Positions 54,268 through 64,000 of a stretch of 64,000 bases of DNA are shown piece after piece (the first letter of the stretch is position 1; each line of letters starts with the position of its first letter). The notes below the pieces were generated by a model, which was not told the origin of the DNA, did no database searches, and saw nothing but the letters and a program-made list of their open reading frames with translations. The position numbers were made by a program, and so were the translations under genes. The stretch is from Astropecten irregularis (lineage: Eukaryota; Echinodermata; Asteroidea; Paxillosida; Astropectinidae), in the NCBI GenBank assembly GCA_963971285.1, contig OZ020249.1, forward strand, positions 1,054,001 through 1,118,000, in the 5' to 3' direction.

Positions 54268-57200
54268 TATTCCCACATTCGACAATACAACAATCAAGAA
54301 ATGGCCACAGCATTACAAAAAATTCTTTGTTACGAGTGGTCTGAGCAGTTTATTAAATCACATTCAAATCAGGGCACCACAATCATGTGGGCCATGTTTC
54401 CCGGACGGTATGGTCTCTTGGTCCGAGAAACACAAACGCAGCAATAATGATCAACATTGTAAAATTGTCTCCGGTCGTATGATACCGCGAAACATGTATG
54501 AAACTGTAATCAATATCGCCCTATTTCTTAAACACACTGAGCTCAACGCAACAACATCTCACTGGTTCCCGGTCGTCTCACCCCGCGAAACCTACGCAAT
54601 CACAAGTTCAAATTCAACGCAACAACATCTCACTGGTTCCCGGTCGTCCGCATCCCGCGAAACCTACGCAATCACAAGTTCAAGTTCAACGCAACAACAT
54701 CCCACTGGTTCCCGGTCGTCCGCACCCCGCGAAACCTATAACGCAATCATATTTTCAACGCAACAACATCAAGTTAAATCATCTTTCTGGCTTCCGGTCG
54801 ACCAACGTTACCGCGAAACCCACCCAAAATCACAAAATCAAACGCAACATCTATCTGGTTTCCGGTGGTCCCTTGCTACCGTGAAACCCTACGCATAACT
54901 CAACAACAAATCCCCGCATTAACATAATATTGTTGGTAAAGCATAAAAAGCTAGCATTGTAAACACTCATCAACAATAATCATTTATCAACTGGATTGAA
55001 GGTTGATTTTCATGTAAATTAGATTGGTAACAGTATTGAGGATTACATTACATGAAATTAACACAAGATCTGACAAGGCATGATGAATCTGGCTTGAATG
55101 CATCAGCCTGAGAGGCATGTGATGGTGCTCAGAATGGAATTCCGCCAAACGGTCATAAAAATGACCGCCGCCAACACATAGCCTCAAGTTGGATTTTTTA
55201 AGAGCATTAAGTACTGCCGGCAGAAGGAGTACCCCATACCCATTGACATTAAATACTGCCTTTCAAGGTCTGATCACCAACAGTGAGTGGAGTCATCGCC
55301 ACTATATGGGGGTGTTAATTACACCGCCCGGAGCCTGCCAGCAAAACAATCCATCAACAAAGTGATTGACTGACCACCCGTTGGAGCAGCTCAACCTTGC
55401 CAAGACTAGGTAGCTGCATGTTAAATAGCCCTGGCACACAGAATTCAAGGCAATATCGCTGACCAAAATGCAAGGAGCATGGAGCAGATGACCTTTGTCA
55501 AGGACGGCTATGAAGTAAAACACAGTCTGGGTCACTGGGGTACATCCTTGACCCACTCCTGATTGATACATTCGTATCCATGTCCCGCTGAAATAGATGC
55601 TATAGCTCCCCGGTCTGCCCCACCACTGCACAGCTGCAACATCAGAAAGCGAAGCCTCATCAGGGGATGATGATACCGCACGATGCACAAACGAGTCTGC
55701 GAGATCTCCCCACATGCTTGCGAACATCAGGTGTTACTCAGACAAAACGAGATTTGAGGGAGAGAGAAAACAGGGGGAAAATGAAAGAACAAACGAAACG
55801 AAGAGAAATAACATATCCAGAGCTGCCTATGAGTGAAATACATGTATGTGCGTTAAAAGAGCAAAAACATAAATGCAACCAAAAACTATAGGATCCAATT
55901 CCATATGATGAATTCAGAAGATGGACGGATGCACCATCGATACACAAGCAAACGCCATCTCCCCAACCCACACCATAAGTGTTAAATAATACAAGTCATA
56001 GCTGTGAATGTAAAAGCTTCATTGCCGAAGGAAGGGGGGGGGTGGTAAAACGGGTGTCATTTAAACCAAAAATAATGAAAGGTATCGCCTGGAGAACAGC
56101 TGTGAATTGTGACCGAGGCACAGGAGATAGGGCTTTTATTGTTCATGTATATAATACTGTGCCTAAACCTTGGTTTTTATTTTACAACTGTATAACTGTG
56201 TGTAATATTGTGAATGAATGAATGAATGAGTTAATTATTGCACAGTCGCCTGAACAGGACACAAATTGTCACAACTGTCCTGAATTATGTAACCTGAAGG
56301 GAAAAAATTCATGATCTGCTCCCATACCGGTCAGTATTAGAATGATGAGTACCAGTGGGCATAGAGCAAAAAAGTGAGACTCCGCACAGGGGAATTGACC
56401 ATTCACGACCCAGCCATAACCTCACGTGCCTGAATAAATGAACTTGCCAATTCAAAAGATACATAATTTTGAGAACTTGGGTTGCAAATTGACTTGTGCA
56501 AACAAAGTTCAGAACATTGAAAATTATGATGCATAATAATCTGATTTCCCTAATTGTTTCCCAGCCAACTCAAACCAGAACACGCGGCTTGAGACGCTCG
56601 GATAGCGTGGCGAGGCTTTCGGGACACCACGAGTGGATAAAAACGCCCTGAAAACACTCGACCTGGCCAAACGGCTTTGCAAATGAGCAACAGAAAGAAT
56701 ATAACAAAGACTGATGTTCCTAGAAAGAAGGGTTTCCTTATACTCAAAATAAATACGCAAACATTTCTTGAATAGGATTTGATGTTGCTTTGGTGACTCG
56801 AATTTCTTGCCAAACCGAGTAAAAAAAACAAAACAAAAACTAAAACAAAGAAAAGCAATCTTTGTAGTGGGCACTCTGCAGCAATTCCTAGAAGAACAAA
56901 AGGGGAACTAACGTTTGAACAAACACCACCAAATGACTGAAGTGCCTTCGCACACAAAATTGGAATCATTCGTCCACAAAAGAAACGTAGCTATCCAAAT
57001 AAAGCCAAATGACCTGTATCATTGACAGAATGACCCTGTGACAATGAAAGGTTAAACGAAATTCGCCGGGCGTTTGTATTGACACCTGTCTGATTATGGA
57101 ACCTAAGGTGGACGTGAAAAATGGGCAAGCAATTCCGCCCAGTTGCAAGTCACAGTCTATTTCAACTAAATAAAAGACGGATTCTCACAAGTCCGAACTG

Positions 57201-59106
57201 TTAAAAAAAACTAGGGCTGTCAAACCAAAGGTAGCAACCACGAAAAAAGAGTGAAAAGGAAAACAATTTTTGCATGAAGCCTGTTATGGTAAAACTTGTT
57301 AAAAAGATGGTAGTGCTTGTTGGGAAACGGATTGATTGTTCGGTCACAGATGCGCAAGTGTCAAATCCGGACTGACCACAGTTCAAGTCTGGCTGGGAGC
57401 CAAGCATGCACAAGCAAAGGACTCGCTGCTGAAATGCATAAGTACGAAGAATAAGCCACGGTGACCCGAGACGGAAATCCGACCACAGAATAGGGTTCAC
57501 GCAGTGCTTTTTCCGACAGGTTATTTTTTCGCCGTCAGACAGAGAATAAACTGACAGGAAATGAATGGCAAGTCTTATTTTGGTTTCAAACCAGCATTTG
57601 GTTTTCTCCCGAACGGCTTTGCAAAATGGGGGAGTTTCACGCACACTCAAGGGAACGAACAGCCAAAATAAAGTGAAAAACAAAAACAAATGAAGAGGCA
57701 AACATGACCCACAGAAATGGTTGGTCAACCAAAAACAACACCACCAGTTAAGGGCAAGGAACAAATTCAGCACAATAAAAACCCATTGAGGGGGGAAAGG
57801 TTTGTCAGAAAACCTATAAATATACAACAGCCAAAACCTCCCAAAACGGGTGTATTAAACGTGTATAATGCGGATGGCGTGACAATAGAAGAAAACATCA
57901 AACTCAACGAATTCTCCGTTATAGATGTTGTCTTATACAGGAGAGGGAACCCCAAATCCAAAGCAATGCACACGCTTGACAAATCAATGTCACAACAACT
58001 GTAATTCAACTAGTGCTATAATTATTACAAAACTGCCGGTAAATCTGTGGACACGCTAATATAATCACAATAGTACATGATAGGAAAAGACAACATGCAC
58101 CCAAACATGTCCGATCCAGCATGAAGCATGAAACAATAAACCCAGAAAACCCGAGCTCAATCGAATATCCCAGTCACAAGAAGCCAAAACACTACTCAAC
58201 CCCTCCTATAAAACATAAACTTGTAAAGACTGGTTGTGTCATCTCCCCGAGAACAAAACTTGTTGCGGTCTTGTCCCCACAGTTTGTTTTGTTTTTGTTT
58301 TTAAGCGGAGTCTGTCTGTTTCGTGGTAAAGTTTTTATGTTTACGTTTGATATTTTTGTGAAGAGCGTTCAGGTGATTTTCACATAAAGCTCGTTAGAAA
58401 TATTTATTTATTTAATATTATTATTACAACTTTCAGAAGGAAACATTTCAACTGAATGCTTCCACCAGCACCATTTTGAGTTATAGGCAAATCTTTGAAC
58501 GTTTCTTCCCATGTATTGTTTCAATCCTGAACTGTATCCACAAAAAGGAATAAGCAATTAATAGTAGCGGTAGAACAATTCAACGGAACGGGGAGACGTG
58601 ACGGGGTGGATAGTGATAACCTAACAATTCATGCGATTGACAAATCAAAGCTAGTCATGGGAATAAACTCACCCCTGCCACCGACCGGTGCCACAACGTT
58701 GGGATCTATCAAGGGCGGAAGATGTTAGAGGGAAGGCAAAACACGGAGGCTGTACGTCCTGGTATAGGATGCCTTCCCCTACGCTGCTTTCATCTCCGCC
58801 ATTTGTAACCACCGGCGGAGCCGTCATCCCCGGCAAACAATGGACAAATTATATGTATCTTACTTCACCATGAGCACACCGAATTGCAACGCACGTATTT
58901 AAAAGCACAACAAGTGTTTCCATCGACTGCTCAGACAAAAGTGAACAACTCAAGCCATGCACGTGGGAAGAAAGGCTGCAGCGACCTGGTCGTAAATAAT
59001 GACCAGGTCGTAAATCTTTGCGTAGCCCCTCATGCCCTGGCCAACCCAGACTGATTGTCTAGCGGTAATAAATTATTTGAGGCTCCAAGTCTGGCCTCAA
59101 ATGTAT
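54268..59106. mobile_element. Long copy of the tandem, TIR-less element
   Basis: It starts immediately after the short copy with the same TATTCCCACATTCG and ends at 59106 with the same hairpin (59075-59083 with 59094-59102) and ATGTAT. Host sequence TAAACACGAATAG follows. 54267-55145 equals 52914-53792. The 3.75-kb middle (55146-58896) is different and carries a dispersed repeat (57535-57825). No replication-initiator or helicase frame was found, so it is non-autonomous. Open frames at 57717-58004 and 57201-57827 overlap each other and the repeat and are unassigned. Confidence 0.7.
57535..57825. repeat. Inverted copy of the repeat in the fucosyltransferase intron
   Basis: Resembles the complement of 2714-2990 (CTGACAGG..AATGAATGGCAAGTCTTA on this strand; GGTTTGTCAGAAAACCTATA at the far end). 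It shows that the long element's middle was itself built from older dispersed DNA. Confidence 0.55.
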
Positions 59107-59215
59107 TAAACACGAATAGAATAGAGGGGATGTGGCCCTCTATATCTGAGGTTTCACCAATCGGGTGGATTTCCCGAAGCATTGAAGATTGATCTCAAGA
59201 TGTGAATCTTTTGAT
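59107..59215. repeat. Lectin-unit spacer resumed after the tandem element
   Basis: TAAACACGAATAGAATAGAG and GGGATGTGGCCCTCTATATC match 40862-40910, and the similarity continues with gaps to a TGTGAATCTTT motif. This gives the empty-site sequence GACTCAGTTAAACACG for the insertion. The unit then decays into unrelated DNA. Confidence 0.8.
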
Positions 59216-59282
59216 TGTTTTTCCCCAGACGATACTGAAAAAAAAAAGGCTCTATGTGGGAGTCACTTTCGCCAGAGCTGCT

Positions 59283-59500
59283 TAAAGGTACAGTACAAGA
59301 TTGGTAACCTACCCCCTACAGAAATGTTCACAGATTTACGTATGACTTTCAGGGTATGGGGATAGCGCTGGTAGAAAGGTACCGTTGAAATATGTCCAGC
59401 TGAAATGGTGTATTTATCTAGAAATGAGTCAAACAAAGTCCGAAAACAGTTTTCATCTCGGGGTAAGATCAAAACCATTCTTTATGTTCTATAAGACCAA
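59283..59500. mobile_element. MITE family 3 related fragment
   Basis: It begins at TTAAAGGTACAGTACAAGATTG and shares ATGTTCACAGATTTACGTAT and GAAATGGTGTATTTATC with the family 3 MITEs. The right end is missing. The stretch from 59500 to 59656 has nothing I can name. Confidence 0.5.
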
Positions 59501-59656
59501 TTGAACTGATTTTTTCTCTATTTTCTTGTGACCCAGATTTCCGATTGAGGTAAAATATTCACAGGTATGTTATTTTAATAAAATAGGATAACGGTGGCCC
59601 TATCCCATCCAGAGACCATTACTCTTATAGTTTGACTTGAATAAAACAATGGGTTT

Positions 59657-60038
59657 ATTCAGCATGTGATTTTTTCACGTGCTCTCACAAGCACTGATAT
59701 ACAGTGCTAATCCACGTCGGTGAAGGGCAAGCCTAATTTGCATATTATCTATTTCCCGACCAAAATCATTTAATATTCATGATTTACTGCGGTACCCGCC
59801 GCGATATTGGATTTGATTCACCCTGCAGACCCCAGCTAGCTCGGTGGCCTAGCAGGTAAGGCATCTGCACTAGTAAGCAGGAGGTCGTGGGTTCGAATCC
59901 CACCTGAGCCAGCATGTTATTTTTTTTCACATGCTCTAACAAGCACTGACTATACAGTGCTCATCCACGTCGGTGAAGGGAAAGCCTCATTTGCATATTA
60001 TCTATTTCACGACCAAAATCATTTAATATTCATTACAT
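59657..60038. repeat. ~125-bp direct repeats flanking a tRNA-like sequence
   Basis: 59657-59785 and 59912-60038 both run CAGCATGT, CACGTGCTCT/CACATGCTCT, ACAAGCACTGA, ATCCACGTCGGTGAAGGG, TTTGCATATTATCTATTTC and AAATCATTTAATATTCAT. They flank the tRNA-like sequence at 59838-59910. The layout resembles tandem SINE bodies with one tRNA head between them. Confidence 0.65.
59838..59910 (+). tRNA. tRNA-like sequence, probably SINE head or pseudogene
   Basis: Acceptor AGCTCGG/CTGAGCC (end pair A-C), D arm GCC..GGC, T arm GTGGG-TTCGAAT-CCCAC perfect, with a B box GGTTCGAATCC. The anticodon stem CTGC/GCAG leaves an eight-base loop ACTAGTAA, one base too long. An AGT anticodon after CT is possible if the loop is shifted. 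The direct repeats on both sides favour a SINE over a functional gene. Confidence 0.45.
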
Positions 60039-60283
60039 ATTTTAGCTTAGGAATTTAAGGTCAGGAAGATCTGAAGATTTGAAAACACTTGTGGTATGAA
60101 GGTCCCCCAAAGACCAACAATATCCATTGCTGGTTCTTTGTATTAACCACTCAGAGGTGGGGGTATCATCAGGAACCACCTGACTCATTGTTGCCTTCTT
60201 TCAAGTGCTTCAACTTACACGTTAACTAGACCATTACCCTAATTGCATGACATAATTATGTAGTGGTGCAGAGACTCTTGAAG

Positions 60284-60475
60284 TTAAAGGTAGCATCATA
60301 CTTTGGTAAGAGACCAAAACAGAAATGTTCACAGATTTACATATAACTTACAGAGTATGAAGATGGTGGTGGTAGAAACATACTGTTGAAATTTGTCCAC
60401 TTGAAATGGTGTATTTAACCAGAAATTAGTAAAACAACGACCGAAAATCTTTTTGATCTTTTAAAAGATCAAAGA
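60284..60475. mobile_element. Truncated MITE family 3 in the right arm
   Basis: It starts at TTAAAGGTAGCATCATACTT, just after CTCTTGAAG, and stops after TTTTGATCTTTTAAAAGATC, where arm sequence GATGACAACTC resumes. The left arm (30670-30690 reversed) reads CTCTTGAAGTTAAGGTTTGATGACAACTC without the insert. The right half of the MITE is deleted. Confidence 0.75.
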
Positions 60476-61492
60476 TGACAACTCTGAGATATGTTGGCTT
60501 GAGGGTACAGGTGATGCTCAAGACATCATCAAGCAAATCAAGACTTTAAGACTGTAAGGCCAACGAACATATGCCAGAGGAAAGGACTGGCTACAGCACT
60601 GTGTCTGAGTTGATGTTCTGTTTGAAGAACTACAGCACATAAGTGGAAGACACACTGCTGTCATCAATATGGCACTTGTGGACATTATTACACTGACATT
60701 GCAGGAGCTGATGTTCAGAGGCTACTAGATGCAATGATGCAACTGAGACTCCATAATGTCTTTAATGGCAAGCTACAATACAAGTATGTCTTTGATATTA
60801 TCATATCCTAATAAGGGATACCCTTACCTTCCTACAGTAAGCAGTGTGCAATCAGACTTGAGGGAAAAACCTTAACCAAATAGGAGAGCAATTACTCTCC
60901 ATGGGAGAGGGTCAGGAATAACTGATGATAATAGTTAAACTCAGTACAAAAACATTCGCTCAAATCATCCACTTTGGATTTTTCAATGCACACAAGAAAG
61001 TCTTGGCAATCATGTTTTCATTTTCTTTGGCGCTCATGTTTAAAGAAATTCTTTGTGATTCTGCAGCACCTGTTAATGTGTGGGTCATTATGTTGTAATC
61101 AAGTCAGAAAGGAACAGGGGTAAAGTTTTCATGAAAGCTCAGCATTTGACAATACCATGGAGTTCTTGTTTTACAAATCTAAAAGCTTCATGTATTATTA
61201 TAAACTTATGTCAACTGACATGTTTTACAATCACAATTTCCTGACATAACAGCTGCGAGAAAAATCATGCAATGTCACAACAACATTTTGAGCTTAATCA
61301 GAAATGGAAGAACAAGTTTCCCCATCTTCAAACAAATTTGGCCATGATTTGTGGTCGTTTATAAGATCTACATGTATGCACTTCTGCTTTCAACTACATT
61401 AGGGTGATGGCTAGTCTTCAATTTGCAACATCTAACTGTATTTCATAAGTACATGTACAGTATACTATCCATTTGATGTTCATTATATAATT

Positions 61493-61599
61493 CATTGAAA
61501 AGTGAACAAAGAAAAAATGACTGAAGCGGGATTCGAACCGGCTACGTCGCCGGTTCAAATCCTGCTCTAGTAATTTTTTTCTTTGTTCACTTTTCAATG
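61493..61599. repeat. Palindrome built from two head-to-head tRNA-like 3' ends
   Basis: CATTGAAAAGTGAACAAAGA at the left mirrors TCTTTGTTCACTTTTCAATG at the right. Inside, AGCGGGATTCGAACCGGC (bottom-strand B box) faces GCCGGTTCAAATCCTGCT (top-strand B box), with only a few bases between. The motif belongs to the same tRNA-derived family as 48479-48550. Total length is 107 bases with a few mismatches. Confidence 0.8.
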
Positions 61600-64000
61600 A
61601 CTTCAAAATTCAGTCAGTTTCCCTTGTGATTATTTGATGATTATATAATTCAATACAAATCAATGAAATACAGAGAATACTGGTAAATGACATACATGTA
61701 CAGGTGTATGAGAATTCTCATTATAGTTTCACAGATTTCATCAATTTGCTCTGAAATGTTACCACCTCCTGTCTATTCAGTAAATGAATGAATGTGACGT
61801 ATGTGACAGGACTTCATACAACGTGAAATGAAATGTAAACCAGGGGTTGATTTCACCAAATCGTAACTAACTATTAATCGTAGGACCTTTTTGATGCATT
61901 GCAGCCCATGTAGGATAGGCCCTAAACGATGGATTATCCTTCGTAACTCTGGGCTTGATTTTACAAAACTATAAGATCAATCTTCAATCTTAAGATAAAT
62001 TGTCAGTATCACCATAGTGACTTGTATTGTGACATAACACTATGCTTAGCAATTGAGATTCATTCACAGTTAAGACTGATCTTAATGCTTTGTTAGATCT
62101 GACCCAAGTGTCAGACAACAATATAAGTTATTAAATATATTAATAAAAAAATTAGTAAGTTTACTTATCAAATATGAAATTCCCTTTATGTTGTTGCATG
62201 AAATCATCTTTTTCGCATCAATTGTTTGATCAGATCAAAGTGGACCTGTTGCAACAAAACTCATAAGGAGTTGGTTGGTAAAATAAATTCTTGTCTCAAA
62301 CGTTACAAGACCCAAACCCCCCCCCCCCCCCGAAAAAAAAAGGTACACAGAATAACTTGTGTAAAAGTGGGATTTATTTCAAGAATAGGTCACATTAATG
62401 TTTCAGTTAGAGCAATGTGAGAAGTCCGAACATATCAGTACAATGTATTGGGCATTTAAGCTAAATTACTAAGTCCTTCTTCCTGAAAAACTAATGATAC
62501 ATGTACATTTCATGCAGACTCGGCACTTTCCTGACAAATGACCACATTGTTCATTTAGGAAACGTCTACAACGTTTTCTGCATTTTGCTGATTTGTGTAG
62601 ATTTACATACATTTAGACTCATCATGTTCATGGATGAATGGATGACTTGTCATATGCTCCACTCCACTGTTGATGCTCACTGCTCAAGTCCACAAGTTGT
62701 TGTTGAGGATACCATGATTATCTCTGTAGTTCTGTACACACTGATGGCTTTTCACATGTATCATTCATCAGGATGTTTCACTGCATGTCATTTATCAATG
62801 AATGCTGCATGGTAGCAGTATCACTCTCCTACTGGTTGGCTGTACTGTGTGTCTGTACAGCTTCTACAATGTAGTGAAGTTCAATGATAACACTGATGTG
62901 TGTTCACTTCATCTCAATAATCTCAATGGATATTCAGGACTCCTGTACCTTCACCCATGCAGCACAGTTGTGCCTTCTTCATCAGGTTGTTAATAACGCT
63001 CTTGTGCAAGTCATGTACATAATCAGTGACATTGTGTCACTACATGTATGACATTGTTGAAATCTTTTATCTTGGCAGATCTCTGACTGATGAGAAGAAA
63101 CACATCACAAGCTCAGTACCTGGCACAGATTCACTGCTGTCTTGGAGAGAGTGAGAGTGATGATGATGATGAGGGTGCAGGCTGAGGATGTTTGTTCCAC
63201 TCATGTTGGATGTCAGTTGTCATAACTGCACATGTTGATTCATACATCAATTCTTCAGGCAATGACAGTTCTGATACTGTGTTCAAGGTGTCTCTTGCTT
63301 AACATTCAAGCTGAATGTTGACCTTTCCAAGAGCTCTGGAGAAGATTCTCAGGTATTTCAGCAGTGTGGAGCATTTTGCAGTGGCAGTGGAACATTTTGA
63401 CAAAACATTAATTTGCATGTTTGGGCTGCTGTATCATTACAAATGTCATAACATCAGCAGTGTAGTAAACAGCTGCTAAAGAATGTACATACATGTATAA
63501 GTTTACAAACCTACATTCAGTAATAAACATTTGCTTTACAATCTGCCCAACCCAGTAAAATTGAATCATCTGTCAAAGCAATACACTTGATTATAAGTGT
63601 ACAAAGTTCAGATGCAAAAATCGGTTTTTTTTTTACTAGTTACTTCTATAGACTTTTATAACGTTTTTTTTTTTATTTCATTTATTCATCATGATGACAT
63701 GAAAATTGTCTTCCCGGTGATAAAAAATTAAAATGAAATACGTATACAAAGGTAAAATGTAACATCGCAATAAATACAAATAAATGTTCACATTCACATC
63801 AAATATAAAGTTATAAAATTATGACATCACAGTAAAACACATACTGTACAACACAGATGTAAAAACACAAGTAAAATATTAAATTGTGACATTACAGCTA
63901 ATACACATTTCCAAAACTAATCAGAAACGTTAGGTTAGGCCTATATTATTAACCAATATAAACTGAGTATGGGTTATAACCTGAACCGTCAACTGAGGTT

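Larger units (their letters stand above)
60052..64000 (+). repeat. Right arm of the inverted repeat flanking the lectin array
   Basis: Reverse-complement homologue of 26580-30926. The match begins at TTAGGAATTTAAGGTCAGG (60052), is interrupted by a MITE family 3 fragment at 60284-60475, and proceeds to the window end, where AACTGAGTATGGGTTATAAC still matches about 26630-26655 reversed. So the arm continues outside the window. Shared frames (62560-62815, IDLHTF/VDLHTF onward; 62802-62993) are unassigned. At 63640-63950 there is an AT-rich segment absent from the left arm. Confidence 0.75.

Noticed and set aside
52914-55145. Interpretation of the 879-bp identical repeats as LTRs of a retrotransposon
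   Set aside because: Only 474 bases separate them, no TG...CA ends, primer-binding site or polyprotein are seen, and the second repeat is followed by 3.75 kb plus a further copy of the 210-bp end. A tandem element fits better.
57201-57827. 208-codon antisense frame in the long tandem element
   Set aside because: It overlaps a dispersed non-coding repeat also found in the fucosyltransferase intron, where the frame is not conserved.
62501-62993. Possible real gene in the right inverted arm
   Set aside because: The frame is shared with the left arm but is broken in both at different points and has no recognised domain, so I treat it as part of the repeat.

Overview
This is a stretch of animal nuclear DNA. 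It has split genes, very long gene-poor spacers, AT-rich intergenic sequence, many DNA-transposon remnants and a 200-base N scaffold gap (44140-44339). The repeat families (TTAA-flanked MITEs, elements with CCAATTTCATAGAGC-type ends, TGTACA-rich simple DNA) and the secreted C-type lectin plus PAN genes suggest a marine deuterostome invertebrate. A sea-star-like echinoderm is my best guess. That assignment is inference from remembered repeat style, not from a search.

Left part (1-5900): one convincing two-exon host gene, a type II membrane GT10 alpha-1,3-fucosyltransferase (1173-1684 joined to 3034-3820). Its intron holds two TTAA MITEs that share one target site, plus another dispersed repeat. 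From 5900 to 25400 I see mainly transposon graveyard: a telomere-like tract, perfect hairpin elements, a Crypton-type tyrosine recombinase, a Ty3/gypsy protease-RT scrap, two hAT-like transposase tails (one with a double nested insertion), a TatD-nuclease terminal exon with a partial tandem copy, and a 3.4-kb minisatellite of 56/58-base units (21418-24870).

Central part (31.6-59.2 kb): a tandem array of five copies of a ~3-kb unit. Each unit carries an intronless gene for a 232-residue secreted protein (signal peptide, C-type lectin domain, PAN/apple domain). Copies at 35405, 38450 and 51011 are intact. Copy 1 (31771) has a nonsense codon and a 3' deletion. Copy 4 (42178) has lost its ATG, carries a ~790-bp transposon and has a frameshift. 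Replacements between intact copies cluster in the second half of the lectin domain, while the PAN domain changes less. The spacers carry inserted mobile DNA, and the paralogous spacers act as empty-site controls for several insertions.

Two larger structures stand out. (1) The whole lectin array lies between inverted copies of a decayed >4-kb repeat with a Mutator-like transposase trace (arms ~26580-30926 and ~60052-64000). (2) The array is interrupted at 52915-59106 by two head-to-tail copies of an element without terminal inverted repeats. They share an apparently identical 879-bp start and a 210-bp hairpin-bearing end but have different middles, and they abut each other exactly. This is the pattern expected of rolling-circle (Helitron-like) elements, although no Rep/helicase is visible.
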